A stretch of 64,000 bases of DNA, from NCBI RefSeq assembly GCF_002872475.1, contig NZ_CP025682.1, positions 1,178,001 through 1,242,000 on the forward strand, in the 5' to 3' direction. The notes beneath the pieces were generated by a model. It worked only from the letters and a program-made list of their open reading frames with translations, was not told the DNA's origin and searched no databases. Below, in pieces: positions 45,069-54,878 of this stretch (position 1 is the first letter of the stretch; each line of letters opens with the position of its first letter). The DNA comes from Pseudazoarcus pumilus. GTDB lineage: Bacteria; Pseudomonadota; Gammaproteobacteria; Burkholderiales; Rhodocyclaceae. Position numbers and translations under genes: made by a program.

Positions 45069-45920
45069 ATGGACAGTCCCTCAGACAAACCGTCGTTACT
45101 GGAGCGACTTTCGGCACTGCTGTCGCGCGAGCCGGAAGATCGCGATGACCTCCTCGCGCGACTGCGTTCGGCCTGTGATCGCAACCTGATCGATGCGGAC
45201 GCACTCTCCATCATCGAAGGCGCCCTGCAGATGTCGGACATGCAGGTGCGCGAAGTCATGATCCCGCGTGCGCAGATGGACGTCGTGCACCTCGACGATC
45301 CCGTCGAAAAGACCGCCGATTTCGTTGTCGAGACCGCGCATTCGCGCTTTCCGGCGGTGGGCGAGAACAAGGACGACGTGGTCGGCATCCTGCTCGCCAA
45401 GGATCTGCTGCGCTACTACTCGGGGCGCGAGTTCGACCTGCGCGGCATGCTGCGACCGGCCGTGTTCGTGCCCGAATCCAAGCGGCTGAACGTGCTGTTG
45501 CGCGAATTTCGTGTAAGTCGCAATCACATGGCCATCGTCGTCGACGAGTACGGCGGCGTCTCCGGCGTGGTGACCATCGAGGACATACTCGAACAGATCG
45601 TCGGTGACATCGAGGACGAGTACGACTTCGACGAGGTTGCCGACAGCATCCGGCTCGACCAGAGCGGTCGCTATCGCGTCAAGGCGACGACCGAGATCGA
45701 GGACTTCAACCACGCCTTCGAGACCAGCTTCAGCGAAGAAGAGGCCGATACCATCGGCGGCCACGTCATCCGTCATCTCGGGCGTCTGCCCAAGCGCGGA
45801 GAAATCGTCGAACTCGACAACCTGCGCATCCAGGTGATGCGCGCGGACAGTCGTCGCGTGTATACGCTGCTGATCGAACGCGTCGCGCCAGCCGAGGCCG
45901 ACACGGCCGACGAGAACTGA
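45069..45920 (+). CDS. corC: CorC/HlyC family CBS-domain protein
   Basis: 283 residues. Two CBS domains (VREVMIPRAQMDVVHLDDP; VDEYGGVSGVVTIEDILEQI) and a C-terminal transporter-associated domain. It lacks transmembrane helices and is the short cytoplasmic form linked to magnesium/cobalt resistance. AAGGAA precedes the ATG at 45069. Its stop shares a base with lnt. Confidence 0.93.
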   Translation: MDSPSDKPSLLERLSALLSREPEDRDDLLARLRSACDRNLIDADALSIIEGALQMSDMQVREVMIPRAQMDVVHLDDPVEKTADFVVETAHSRFPAVGENKDDVVGILLAKDLLRYYSGREFDLRGMLRPAVFVPESKRLNVLLREFRVSRNHMAIVVDEYGGVSGVVTIEDILEQIVGDIEDEYDFDEVADSIRLDQSGRYRVKATTEIEDFNHAFETSFSEEEADTIGGHVIRHLGRLPKRGEIVELDNLRIQVMRADSRRVYTLLIERVAPAEADTADEN

Positions 45921-47437
45921 TGCGCAAGGCCATAGCGGTTCCGGCCTCTTTCTGCGCCGGTGCGGCTTCGGTTCTGGCGTATGCGCCGTTTCACGCCTTC
46001 CTCATCGCCTTCGCGGTCCTTGGCGCCCTGGTGTGGTTGCTCGAGCGAGCGGCGAGTACGCGCGAAGGTGCGTGGCTGGGTTTCGCGTGGGGGCTGGGTG
46101 CCTTTGTCGCCGGCGTGTCCTGGCTGTTCGTCGCGCTGCATCGCTATGGCGGCATGCCCGCGCCGGTGGCGGGCCTGGCGATCGGTCTGTTCTGCGCCTA
46201 TCTCGCATTGTTTTCCGCGCTCGTCGGCGGCTGTTACGCGCATCTGCGGCGCGGGCCGGCCGCCGGTCGCGCTGCGCTCTTCGCCGGACTGTGGATTCTC
46301 GCGGAGATGCTGCGCGGCTGGCTGTTCACCGGCTTTCCGTGGCTCTCCGTCGGCTATACGCAGACCCCCCCCAGCCCGCTCGCAAGCCTGTTTCCGGTCA
46401 TTGGCGTATACGGCGTAGGCGGGGTGGTCGCCTTCGTCGCGGCGTTGGCCGCGAGCGCGCGCTGGCGCAGCTTGGTGCCGGCCGCAGGTGCGGCGATCGC
46501 GTGCGTCGCCGTGCTCTTCGTTGCCAAACATGCGGAAACGTACACCTGGGTCGCGCCCGAGGGGCCAGCATTGCGCGTTGCGCTGGTGCAGACCGACATC
46601 GCGCAGGATCTCAAGTGGCGCCCCGAGCGCGTGCGCGAGTGGCTGGATCTGAACATCGAACTGTCCGATGTCGAAGACGCGGACCTGGTGGTGTTGCCCG
46701 AATCCACGCTGCCGCTGATTGCGGAGCAACTGCCCACGGGCTACCTGGATTTTCTCGAGTCGCGTGCGCGCAGCAATGAGGCGGATCTGATCGTCGGGGT
46801 GTTTCTGCGCGACGACGAGGGGCGCATCTTCAACGGCGTGACCAGTCTCGGCACCGCGCCTTCGCAGTCCTACGCCAAGCGGCATCTCGTGCCCTTCGGT
46901 GAGTATTCGCCGCCGCTGTTCGACTGGTTCTACGCGCTGGCCGACATTCCGATGTCCGACCAGACGCCGGGGGCGTCCGATCAGCCTCCGCTGGCCGTGG
47001 CCGGGCAGCGCATCGCGGTGAACATCTGCTACGAGGATGTGTTCGGACGTGAGCTTCTGCATGCGCTGCCGCAGGCGACGCTCATGCTTAACGTCTCCAA
47101 CCTCGCCTGGTACGGGCGTTCGCTCGCGCAGCCGCAGCACTTGCAGATCGCCCGCGTGCGCGCGATGGAGACCGGCCGGCCGATGCTGCGTTCGACCAAC
47201 ACCGGCATGACCGCGGTGGTTTTGCCCTCGGGGCGCGTCGAGGCGGTACTGCCGCAGTTCGAGCGCGGCGTGTTGCACGCCGAGGTGCGTGGCTATACAG
47301 GGCTCACACCCTACGCGCGCTGGGGCGATCATGCGCCCTTGCTGCTCGCCGCGCTGGCGCTCGCCTCGGGCATGGCGATGCGCTTTTTCGGCGCTGCCGC
47401 GCATGCCCATGTCTGGCGTCGTCGCCCCGAGGCGTGA
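45920..47437 (+). CDS. lnt: Apolipoprotein N-acyltransferase
   Basis: 505 residues: about six N-terminal transmembrane helices followed by a periplasmic nitrilase-like domain. The catalytic triad regions are LVVLPESTLPL (Glu), YAKRHLVPFGEYSPP (Lys) and NICYEDVFG (Cys). It adds the third acyl chain to outer-membrane lipoproteins, which includes MlaA encoded later in the window. Confidence 0.95.
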   Translation: MRKAIAVPASFCAGAASVLAYAPFHAFLIAFAVLGALVWLLERAASTREGAWLGFAWGLGAFVAGVSWLFVALHRYGGMPAPVAGLAIGLFCAYLALFSALVGGCYAHLRRGPAAGRAALFAGLWILAEMLRGWLFTGFPWLSVGYTQTPPSPLASLFPVIGVYGVGGVVAFVAALAASARWRSLVPAAGAAIACVAVLFVAKHAETYTWVAPEGPALRVALVQTDIAQDLKWRPERVREWLDLNIELSDVEDADLVVLPESTLPLIAEQLPTGYLDFLESRARSNEADLIVGVFLRDDEGRIFNGVTSLGTAPSQSYAKRHLVPFGEYSPPLFDWFYALADIPMSDQTPGASDQPPLAVAGQRIAVNICYEDVFGRELLHALPQATLMLNVSNLAWYGRSLAQPQHLQIARVRAMETGRPMLRSTNTGMTAVVLPSGRVEAVLPQFERGVLHAEVRGYTGLTPYARWGDHAPLLLAALALASGMAMRFFGAAAHAHVWRRRPEA

Positions 47438-47481
47438 ATAGCCGGTAAAATCCTGTCTTTTGCCTTGTCGAACCGGGGACC

Positions 47482-48408
47482 ATGTCAGCGACCAGACCGA
47501 CCTTCCAGCAGATCATCCAGACGCTCGCCAACTATTGGGGCGAGCGAGGCTGTGCCTTGCTGCAGCCGCTCGACCTCGAGGTCGGTGCCGGCACTTCGCA
47601 TCCAGCCACCTGTTTGCGGGCGATCGGTCCCGAGCCCTGGAATGCGGCCTACGTGCAGCCTTCGCGTCGTCCCAAGGACGGTCGCTACGGCGAGAATCCC
47701 AACCGTCTGCAGCACTACTACCAGTATCAGGTGGCGCTCAAGCCTTCGCCGCCCGACATCCAGGAGCTGTATCTGGACAGCCTGCGCGCGCTGGGCATCG
47801 ACCCCATGGTGCACGACATCCGTTTCGTCGAGGACGACTGGGAAAACCCGACGCTGGGTGCCTGGGGGCTGGGCTGGGAAGTGTGGCTGGACGGCATGGA
47901 GGTGACGCAGTTCACCTACTTCCAGCAGGTCGGCGGCATCGACTGCAAGCCGGTGCTGGGCGAGATCACCTACGGTATCGAGCGACTGGCGATGTATCTG
48001 CAGGGCGTCGAGAATGTCTATGACCTGGTGTGGACCGTGTATCCGGACGGCACCGCAGTGACCTACGGCGACGTCTATCACCAGAACGAGGTCGAGCAGT
48101 CGCGCTACAACTTCGAGTACGCCAATGTCGAGTTCCTGTTCTCGCAGTTCGGCAACTACGAGTCCGAGGCCAAACGCCTGATCGACTTGGGGCTGCCTCT
48201 GCCGGCCTATGAGATGGTGCTCAAGGCTGGTCATACCTTCAACCTGCTCGACGCGCGTGGCGCGATCTCCGTGACCGAGCGCGCGACCTACATCGGCCGC
48301 ATCCGCAACCTGTCGCGGGCCGTGGCCGCGGCGTATCTGGAATCGCGCGAGACGCTGGGCTTTCCGATGCTCGCCAAGGCCGAGGCTGCGGCACGGGAGG
48401 TGGCGTGA
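47482..48408 (+). CDS. glyQ: Glycine-tRNA ligase alpha subunit
   Basis: 308 residues. Starts with [17 protein letters not shown] and shows [20 protein letters not shown] and a [10 protein letters not shown] block typical of the bacterial alpha2beta2 enzyme. It charges tRNA-Gly together with GlyS. The stop overlaps the glyS start (TGATG). Confidence 0.97.
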   Translation: MSATRPTFQQIIQTLANYWGERGCALLQPLDLEVGAGTSHPATCLRAIGPEPWNAAYVQPSRRPKDGRYGENPNRLQHYYQYQVALKPSPPDIQELYLDSLRALGIDPMVHDIRFVEDDWENPTLGAWGLGWEVWLDGMEVTQFTYFQQVGGIDCKPVLGEITYGIERLAMYLQGVENVYDLVWTVYPDGTAVTYGDVYHQNEVEQSRYNFEYANVEFLFSQFGNYESEAKRLIDLGLPLPAYEMVLKAGHTFNLLDARGAISVTERATYIGRIRNLSRAVAAAYLESRETLGFPMLAKAEAAAREVA

Positions 48409-50501
48409 TGGACAAGGCACACCTGATCGTCGAACTCGTCACCGAGGAACTGCCGCCCAGGGCCTTGCCGCGCCTAGGAGAGGTCTTTGCCGAGACCATC
48501 GCCGGGGGGTTGCGCGTGCGCGGGCTGGCCACAGAGGATGCGGTGGTGCGTGGATTCGCGGCTCCGCGCCGCCTCGCCGTGCTGGTGCGCGACGTGGCCG
48601 CGCAGGCGCCGGCGAAGGAAGTGACCGAGAAGATCATGCCGGTGCAGGTGGCCTTCGACGCCGAAGGCCGTCCGAGCCAGGCGCTGCTCAAGAAGCTCGC
48701 CGCGCGCGGCATTGCCGAGGATGCGATCGCAGGCTTCGAGCGTCGCGTCGACGGCAAGGCAGAGGCCTTGTTCCATACCCGCACCGAGCAGGGCGCGGTG
48801 CTGGACGACGTGCTGGCCGACGTCGTCAACGAGGCCGTGCGCGCTCTACCCATCCCGAAGCTGATGCGTTGGGGTGCATCGGACGTGCAGTTCGTGCGTC
48901 CCGTGCATCGCCTCGTGATGCTGCACGGCGAGCGTGTCGTACCCGGTAGCGTGCTGGGGCTGGAGTCCGGCCGCACCACCATGGGTCACCGCTTCATGAG
49001 CCGGGGCGCGATCGACATCGCCAGTGCCGAGGCCTGGGAGCCGACGCTGCTGGCCGAAGGCAAGGTCGTGCCGCATTTCGCCGAGCGTCGCGACGAGATC
49101 GATCGCCAGCTGCAGGCTGCCGCCGCGCGCGAGAACGCCTCGCTGGGCGACTACGCGGATCTCCTCGACGAGGTTGCGGCGCTGGTCGAACACCCCAGTG
49201 TGTACGTCGGTGAATTCGAAGCCGAATTCCTCGCCGTGCCGCAGGAGTGCCTGATCCTGACGATGCGCGCCAACCAGAAGTACTTTCCGCTGTTCGACGA
49301 CAGGGGGCGGCTGCTCAACCGCTTCCTGATCGTGTCGAACATGCGCGTGGCCGACCCGTCCAACATCGTCGCTGGCAACCAGCGCGTGGTGCGCCCGCGC
49401 CTGGCCGATGCGCGCTTCTTCCTCGAACAGGACCGCCGCCAGCCGCTCGAGGCGCGTCTGCCGCGTCTGGGCCCCGTGGTCTATCACAACAAGCTGGGCA
49501 GCCAGCTCGAGCGCATCGGGCGGCTGGAGCGGCTGGCCGGGCACATCGCCTCGCGCCTGCGTACCGACAGCGCGGCCGCCAGGCGCGCGGCGAGACTCGC
49601 CAAGGCCGATCTGGTTACCGAGATGGTCGGCGAGTTTCCGGAGCTGCAGGGCTTCATGGGGCGCCACTATGCGCTTGCCGATGGTGAGGACCAGATCGTG
49701 GCCGACGCCATCGCCGCGCATTACCGGCCGCGTTTTGCCGGCGACGATCTGCCTGCGGGCAATGTCGCCTGTGCGGTGGCGCTGGCCGACAAGCTCGACG
49801 CGCTGGTGGGCTTCTTCGGCATTGGCCAGGTGCCCACCGGCGACCGCGACCCGTACGGCTTGCGCCGCGCCGCCTTGGGCGTGCTGCGCATCCTGATGGA
49901 GTCGCCGTTGCCACTCGATCTGGCAGAGCTTGTCGCCGATGCCGCCTCGGGCTTCGCGTCCGATGTGCTGGTGGAGGAGGGCTTCTCGGAGCGCCTGCTC
50001 GACTTCCTGTTCGAGCGTCTGCGCAATCAGCTGCGCGACGCAGGCCATCCGGTCGACGAGATCGACGCCGTGCTCGCCCTGCGACCGACGCGTGTCGACC
50101 TGGTGCCCGCAAGGCTCGCGGCGGTGCGCGAGTTCGTCGCACTGCCCGAGGCCGCAGCCCTGGCCGCGGCCAACAAGCGCATCGTCAACATCCTGAAGAA
50201 GAGCGGAGCGGCAGAGGTCGAGCCGGATGTCGCCCTGCTGCAGGAAGAGGCCGAGAAGGCGCTGTTCCATCGGGTCGTGGATGTGGCGCCGCTGGTGCGC
50301 TCGCACGTGGATAACGAAAACTACACCGAGGCGCTGCTTGCGCTGGCCGGCCTGCGCGACGCGGTCGACAGCTTCTTCGACAACGTCATGGTCAATGCCG
50401 ACGAGCCGCTCACCCGACAGAACCGGCTCGCGCTGCTGGGCCGGCTCGCCGCGCTGATGAACGGCGTCGCCGACCTGTCGCGGCTCAACGCCCAAGGGTG
50501 A
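48408..50501 (+). CDS. glyS: Glycine-tRNA ligase beta subunit
   Basis: 697 residues. The start [20 protein letters not shown], the [12 protein letters not shown] segment, the HD-like [20 protein letters not shown] stretch and a C-terminal anticodon-binding helical domain (DALRALPT-like) match GlyS. It is translationally coupled to glyQ. Confidence 0.97.
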   Translation: MDKAHLIVELVTEELPPRALPRLGEVFAETIAGGLRVRGLATEDAVVRGFAAPRRLAVLVRDVAAQAPAKEVTEKIMPVQVAFDAEGRPSQALLKKLAARGIAEDAIAGFERRVDGKAEALFHTRTEQGAVLDDVLADVVNEAVRALPIPKLMRWGASDVQFVRPVHRLVMLHGERVVPGSVLGLESGRTTMGHRFMSRGAIDIASAEAWEPTLLAEGKVVPHFAERRDEIDRQLQAAAARENASLGDYADLLDEVAALVEHPSVYVGEFEAEFLAVPQECLILTMRANQKYFPLFDDRGRLLNRFLIVSNMRVADPSNIVAGNQRVVRPRLADARFFLEQDRRQPLEARLPRLGPVVYHNKLGSQLERIGRLERLAGHIASRLRTDSAAARRAARLAKADLVTEMVGEFPELQGFMGRHYALADGEDQIVADAIAAHYRPRFAGDDLPAGNVACAVALADKLDALVGFFGIGQVPTGDRDPYGLRRAALGVLRILMESPLPLDLAELVADAASGFASDVLVEEGFSERLLDFLFERLRNQLRDAGHPVDEIDAVLALRPTRVDLVPARLAAVREFVALPEAAALAAANKRIVNILKKSGAAEVEPDVALLQEEAEKALFHRVVDVAPLVRSHVDNENYTEALLALAGLRDAVDSFFDNVMVNADEPLTRQNRLALLGRLAALMNGVADLSRLNAQG

Positions 50502-50505
50502 TGCC

Positions 50506-51054
50506 ATGCCGACCATGAAACTCGTGATTCTCGACCGTGATGGCGTGATCAACCAGGACTCGGACCAGTTCATCAAGTCGCCCGACGAATGGAAGCCCAT
50601 TGCCGGTTCGCTCGAGGCGATCGCGCGGCTCAATCAGTATGGCTGGCGGGTGGTGGTCGCGTCCAACCAGTCGGGCATCGGACGCGGGCTGTTCGGCATG
50701 GACACGCTCAACGCGATCCATGACAAGATGGTCAAGAGTCTCGCCCAGGTCGGTGGCCGCCTGGAAGCGATCTTCTTTTGTCCGCACCCGGCCGATTCCA
50801 CCTGCGACTGTCGCAAGCCCAAACCCGGCATGTATCGCGAGATCGGCGAGCGCTTCAACGTCGACCTGAGCACCGTCCCGGTGGTCGGGGACAGCCTGCG
50901 TGATCTCGAGGCGGCGGTGGCAGTCGGCGCCCGGCCCTGTCTGGTGCTCACCGGCAAGGGCGCGCGAACCGAGGCGGAACATGCCCTGCCCGAGGACACG
51001 CAGGTGTTCCCCGACCTGGCTGCGGTGGCCGCCCATCTGACGCTCGATCGATGA
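50506..51054 (+). CDS. gmhB: D-glycero-beta-D-manno-heptose-1,7-bisphosphate 7-phosphatase
   Basis: 182 residues, HAD fold. Nucleophile motif LDRDGVIN (Asp10, Asp12), motif II in VASNQSGIGRG, the GmhB zinc site CPHPADSTCDCRKPKPGM and the VGDSLRDLEAA acidic motif. It makes heptose-1-phosphate for LPS inner core. It starts 5 bp after glyS and overlaps plsC. Confidence 0.93.
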   Translation: MPTMKLVILDRDGVINQDSDQFIKSPDEWKPIAGSLEAIARLNQYGWRVVVASNQSGIGRGLFGMDTLNAIHDKMVKSLAQVGGRLEAIFFCPHPADSTCDCRKPKPGMYREIGERFNVDLSTVPVVGDSLRDLEAAVAVGARPCLVLTGKGARTEAEHALPEDTQVFPDLAAVAAHLTLDR

Positions 51055-51776
51055 ACGCGCTGCGCTCGCTGCTCTTCGCGCTCGGCCTGGTGGTCACGAT
51101 TCCGCCCTGGGCGCTGTTCGCCTTCCTGACCTTTCCGCTGCGCGCGCACACGCGCTACCGCATCATCGGGTCGTGGACCCGCATCGCGATGTGGATGGCG
51201 CGCCATGTGCTCGGCATCCGTCATCGCATCGTCGGTGGCGAGAATCTGCCCGACGAGCCCGCGGTGATCCTCTCCAAGCATCAATCGGCCTGGGAGACGC
51301 TGGCCTTTCAGGTGATCTTCCCGCCCATCTGCTTCGTGCTCAAGCGTGAGTTGTTGCGCATACCGTTCTTCGGCTGGGGGCTGGCGCAGATGCCGTTCGT
51401 CGCGATCGACCGCAAGGCGGGCAAGGACGCGCTCGCCCAGGTCGTCGAGCAGGGAGGGGCACGGCTGCGCGAGGGCTTCTGGGTGGTGGTGTTTCCGGAA
51501 GGCACGCGCGTGGCCCCCGGCACGACGCGTCGCTACAAGATCGGCGGTGCGTGGCTGGCCACGCACGTCGGCGCGAAGGTGGTGCCGGTCGCACACAACG
51601 CCGGCGAATTCTGGCCAAAGAACGCGTGGATCAAGCGCCCGGGCGAGGTCGTGGTGAGCATCGGGCCGCCAATCGATGCGGCCGGACGCGAACCCGATGA
51701 AGTCAATGCCGAAGCCGAAGCCTGGATCGAGGGCGAGATGCGGCGGTTGTTTCCGGGGCACTATGCCAAGGGATAG
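51051..51776 (+). CDS. plsC: 1-acyl-sn-glycerol-3-phosphate acyltransferase (PlsC family)
   Basis: 241 residues. An N-terminal membrane helix, the acyltransferase motif at His77 with Glu82 (HQSAWE, HX4E instead of the common HX4D), and VVFPEGTRVAPG for glycerol-phosphate binding. It makes phosphatidic acid. Last gene of the miaB-to-plsC run; its downstream terminator has been entered by the ISL3 element. Confidence 0.88.
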   Translation: MNALRSLLFALGLVVTIPPWALFAFLTFPLRAHTRYRIIGSWTRIAMWMARHVLGIRHRIVGGENLPDEPAVILSKHQSAWETLAFQVIFPPICFVLKRELLRIPFFGWGLAQMPFVAIDRKAGKDALAQVVEQGGARLREGFWVVVFPEGTRVAPGTTRRYKIGGAWLATHVGAKVVPVAHNAGEFWPKNAWIKRPGEVVVSIGPPIDAAGREPDEVNAEAEAWIEGEMRRLFPGHYAKG

Positions 51777-51838
51777 TGCTGGGAACTGAGGGTGTCCCCT
51801 GCGTCTCGCTCGACTGTTCGTCCAGCCCAGAAAAAAAA

Positions 51839-53150
51839 GGTTCTTCGCGTGATTTGGGGGAAGTAGTGGTTGACGGGTCGGAGGTTGGTAAATTGGCAGT
51901 CGCCAAACAAACCGATCCCCTTCCTCTTCCCCGTCATGCGAGATGCTATGTTGGACATGGTCTTCTGGGAAGGCCATGTTGTGGATTCCTACGAAGAACG
52001 TGCCGATGGCTCGTTGCTTCTACATCTGTGTGAAGAGCCCTCCTACCGTCCCCGATGTGGTCGTTGTGGCAGTGACTGCGTGCTGCTGCACGAACGTCGA
52101 CGACGGCTGGTGCGCGAGCGAGACTGGTTCGACCGACGGGTCTGGCTGGATGTGCCGATTCGCCGGCTCGACTGCTACCACTGTGGTGCGCGCGCCGCCG
52201 AGCGCCTGAGTTGGCTCGATGCGGGCGAGCGCATCACGCACCGGCTGCGGGCCTGGGTCGAGGCGCTCGTAAAGATCCTGCCGATTGCCCACGTAGCCCA
52301 ACTGACCGGCTTGCACTGGCACACCATCAAGCGCATCGATCAGCGGCGCCTGCAAGCCCAACACGGCGCTTTCGAGGCGCAGGGTGTGCGACGGCTGGTG
52401 ATGGATGAGTTCGCACTACACAAGGGGCACCGCTACGCGACGGTAATCATGGATGCAGAGCGCATGCGTGTGCTATGGGTCGGCGAAGGCAACAGCCGCG
52501 CCGCGGTCCGACCGTTTTTCCAGTTGCTCGGCAAACAAGGCTGTCAGCGCATCGAGGCGGTCGCCATGGACATGAACACGGCCTTCGATCTGGAAGTACG
52601 CGCCCATTGTCCGAGCGCCGAAGTGGTCTACGACCTGTTTCACGCCGTTGCGCGCTTCGGCCGGGACGTCGTTGATCGGGTGCGGGTCGACCAGGCCAAC
52701 GCCTTGCGCAGCGCACCCGCACAGCGCAAAGTGATCAAGCGTTCTCGCTGGTTGCTGCTGCGCAACCGCGACAACCTCGGCAGCGAGCAAGCAGTCAAGC
52801 TCGACGAGTTGTTGGCGGCCAATGCACCGCTGGCCACCGTCTACCTGCTCAAGACCGCGATCAAGGAAATCTGGTTTGCACCGACCGTGCGCGAAGGTGC
52901 TCGCAGATGGAAAGATTGGTACCGCATGGCTATCGACAGCGGCATTGCCCCGGCGATCGCCTTTGCCAAACGACTGCGCAAGTACCTGCGTGGCATCCTC
53001 GCATCAGCCATCTTTCCACTCAACACCAGCGTGCTCGAAGGCGTCAACAACCGCATCAAAGTCATTAAGCGAATGGCCTACGGATTTCGCGACTCAGCCT
53101 ACTTCTTCCTCAAGATCAAGGATGCCTTCCCCGGAAAAGCGCGATGAACC
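51839..53150 (+). mobile_element. ISL3-family insertion sequence (1,312 bp) with AAAAAAAA target duplication
   Basis: Imperfect ~25-bp inverted ends: the left reads GGTTCTTCGCG and the right, on the minus strand, GGTTCATCGCG, both followed by a GGGGAAG block. Eight A on each side (51831-51838 and 53151-53158) form the 8-bp target duplication typical of ISL3. The right A run abuts a GC hairpin, so the target was the A/T tract of a terminator. Confidence 0.88.
51936..53147 (+). CDS. ISL3-family transposase
   Basis: 403 residues from ATG 51936. N-terminal zinc knuckles (CGRCGSD and CYHCGARA), a helix-turn-helix and the DDE core of the IS204/IS1001/IS1096/IS1165 group: VMDEFALHKGHRYATVIMD, AVAMDMNTAFDLEV, and VLEGVNNRIKVIKRMAYGFR near the end. 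The stop is 3 bases inside the right end. The frame is intact. Confidence 0.95.
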   Translation: MRDAMLDMVFWEGHVVDSYEERADGSLLLHLCEEPSYRPRCGRCGSDCVLLHERRRRLVRERDWFDRRVWLDVPIRRLDCYHCGARAAERLSWLDAGERITHRLRAWVEALVKILPIAHVAQLTGLHWHTIKRIDQRRLQAQHGAFEAQGVRRLVMDEFALHKGHRYATVIMDAERMRVLWVGEGNSRAAVRPFFQLLGKQGCQRIEAVAMDMNTAFDLEVRAHCPSAEVVYDLFHAVARFGRDVVDRVRVDQANALRSAPAQRKVIKRSRWLLLRNRDNLGSEQAVKLDELLAANAPLATVYLLKTAIKEIWFAPTVREGARRWKDWYRMAIDSGIAPAIAFAKRLRKYLRGILASAIFPLNTSVLEGVNNRIKVIKRMAYGFRDSAYFFLKIKDAFPGKAR

Positions 53151-53152
53151 AA

Positions 53153-53182
53153 AAAAAAGCCCCGCACATGGCGGGGCTCTTT
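53153..53182 (-). terminator. Terminator of the phasin gene, its U tract interrupted by the ISL3 element
   Basis: AGCCCCGC-ACATG-GCGGGGCT hairpin (53158-53178). On the minus strand it is followed by TTTTTTTT (53151-53158), the signature of the phaP terminator. The T run is also the IS target duplication, so the IS landed in it and left a working copy beside phaP. Confidence 0.85.
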
Positions 53183-53241
53183 AATTGCGGGGGCCGGGAA
53201 GGGCTTGTCGCCCGGGGTTCCCAGTCCCTCTTGCCTGAACT

Positions 53242-53808
53242 TCAGGCCGCAGCTTTCTTCGCGGCCGGCGCCTTGGAGGCCGTGCCGACCGCCTTGACCG
53301 TCGCGTCGGTGGCGGCGGAGACGTTGGCTTCGGTCATCTCGGCGACCTGACGAACTGCCTTGTTGACGTTGTCGTAGGCGCTGTTGCTGGCGGCCAGGGC
53401 GGACTTCATCGCGGCGAAGGCGACGTCGGAACCGGCAGGGGCGGTCTCGGCGGCCTTGTCGATGAAGGCGGTGAAGCTCTTGTTGGCTTCGGCGACGCGC
53501 GCCTCGAACAGCTTGGCGATCTCTTCCTGCTGGCCGGTGGCCAGTTCATAGACGCTGCGGTTGTAAGACACGACCTTGTCCAGCGAGGGCTTGGCCAGTT
53601 CGCTCTGCAGCTTGACGAATTCCTGCGGATCCTTCACGCCCATCAGGCTGCGAGTGCTGGCGATGCTGTCCTCGACGAAGCCGCGGGCGGCCTCGATGTT
53701 CAGGGCCGTGAGCTTCTCGGCATTGGCGAAGGCCGTGTTGGCGATGCGCACCAGCGCCTCGAGGTTGGCTTTGTTGGCAGCAGCGATTTGTTCGGGGGTA
53801 GCAAACAT
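53242..53808 (-). CDS. phaP: Phasin (polyhydroxyalkanoate granule protein)
   Basis: 188 residues, mostly amphipathic helix. Begins MFATPEQIAAANKANLEAL and contains AFANAEKLTALNIEAARGF and DPQEFVKLQSELAKPSLDK, close to PhaP1-type phasins, with an Ala/Lys-rich tail (KAPAAKKAAA). It coats PHA granules and limits their size. A strong promoter is expected in the AT-rich 53880-54000 region upstream. Confidence 0.95.
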   Translation of the reverse strand: MFATPEQIAAANKANLEALVRIANTAFANAEKLTALNIEAARGFVEDSIASTRSLMGVKDPQEFVKLQSELAKPSLDKVVSYNRSVYELATGQQEEIAKLFEARVAEANKSFTAFIDKAAETAPAGSDVAFAAMKSALAASNSAYDNVNKAVRQVAEMTEANVSAATDATVKAVGTASKAPAAKKAAA

Positions 53809-54093
53809 GGTGTTTCTCCTTGCGTTTCATTGAGTGGCTGCTGACCGTGCAGTCAATCTCTATGACGCACTGCAGCATGAGTTGAAGTATAGGGGTGGAT
53901 GCGGCGATGTCAAGGTTTATTTGCTGCGTTGCACAAAAGTTTTTTCGTGCGCAGTTCGCCCGAAAAACATCGTTATATAACAATGAAGTGATGCTTCAGT
54001 GAGGGCGCTGGAAGTGTGCGCGCAGCAGCAATGATGCTGCGCGTTTCGCGTGACGGGAATGTGACGGACGAAGGGCGAAAATTGCGCGCTGCG

Positions 54094-54870
54094 TCAGCGG
54101 TGACGGAAATCCGCCTTGCGCTTTTCCAGGAAGGCGTTCATGCCTTCCTTCTGGTCTTCCAGGCCGAAGGCGGCGTGGAAGCTGCGACGTTCGAAGAGCA
54201 GGCCTTCGGTCAGCGTGGTCTCGAAGGCGCGGTTGACGGATTCCTTGATCATCATCAGCACCGGCAGGGAGTAGCCAGCCATGGTGTCGACAATGGCCAG
54301 GGCCTCGTCGACGACACGTTCGTCCGCCACGATGCGCGAGACCAGGCCGACACGTTCGGCCTCCGCCGCGTCCATGAAACGGGCGGTCAGGCACAGGTCC
54401 ATGGCCTTGGCCTTGCCGGCCGCGCGCGGCAGGCGCTGTGTGCCGCCGGCTCCGGGCGGGATGCCCAGGCGAACCTCGGGCTGGCCGAACTTCGCGCTCT
54501 CGCCGGCGACGATGATGTCGCACATCATCGCCAGTTCGCAGCCGCCGCCGAGCGCGAAGCCGGACACGGCGGCGATGACCGGCTTGCGGCAGGTCTTGAC
54601 GCGTTCCCAGTTGCGGGTGATGTAGTCGCCGCGATAGGCGTCCATCCAGGACATGGTCGCCATCGCGGCGATGTCGGCGCCAGCGGCGAAGGCCTTTTCG
54701 GAACCGGTGAGCACGATCGCGACGATGGCGTCATCGGCTTCGAAACCTGCCAGTGCATGGCCGAGTTCGTCGACCAGCGTGTCGTTGAGGGCGTTGAGCG
54801 CCTCGGGCCGGTTCAGGCGGACGAGTCCGGCCGGGCCGCGCTTTTCGACGACGATCGCGGAGTAGGCCAT
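54094..54870 (-). CDS. Enoyl-CoA hydratase
   Basis: 258 residues of the crotonase family. Oxyanion-hole strand KAFAAGADIAAMATMS, the catalytic Glu region GFALGGGCELAMMCDIIVA and the second Glu in FGQPEVRLGIPPGAGGTQRL. It hydrates short-chain enoyl-CoA in beta-oxidation. It starts 8 bp after lptA, in the position where lptB is expected in this lineage; co-transcription with the Lpt genes is likely. Confidence 0.9.
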   Translation of the reverse strand: MAYSAIVVEKRGPAGLVRLNRPEALNALNDTLVDELGHALAGFEADDAIVAIVLTGSEKAFAAGADIAAMATMSWMDAYRGDYITRNWERVKTCRKPVIAAVSGFALGGGCELAMMCDIIVAGESAKFGQPEVRLGIPPGAGGTQRLPRAAGKAKAMDLCLTARFMDAAEAERVGLVSRIVADERVVDEALAIVDTMAGYSLPVLMMIKESVNRAFETTLTEGLLFERRSFHAAFGLEDQKEGMNAFLEKRKADFRHR

Positions 54871-54878
54871 CGCGCGGC

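Noticed and set aside
46002-46208. Small minus-strand frames inside lnt and neighbouring housekeeping genes
   Set aside because: Arg-rich shadows of GC-rich coding sequence, with no start signals.
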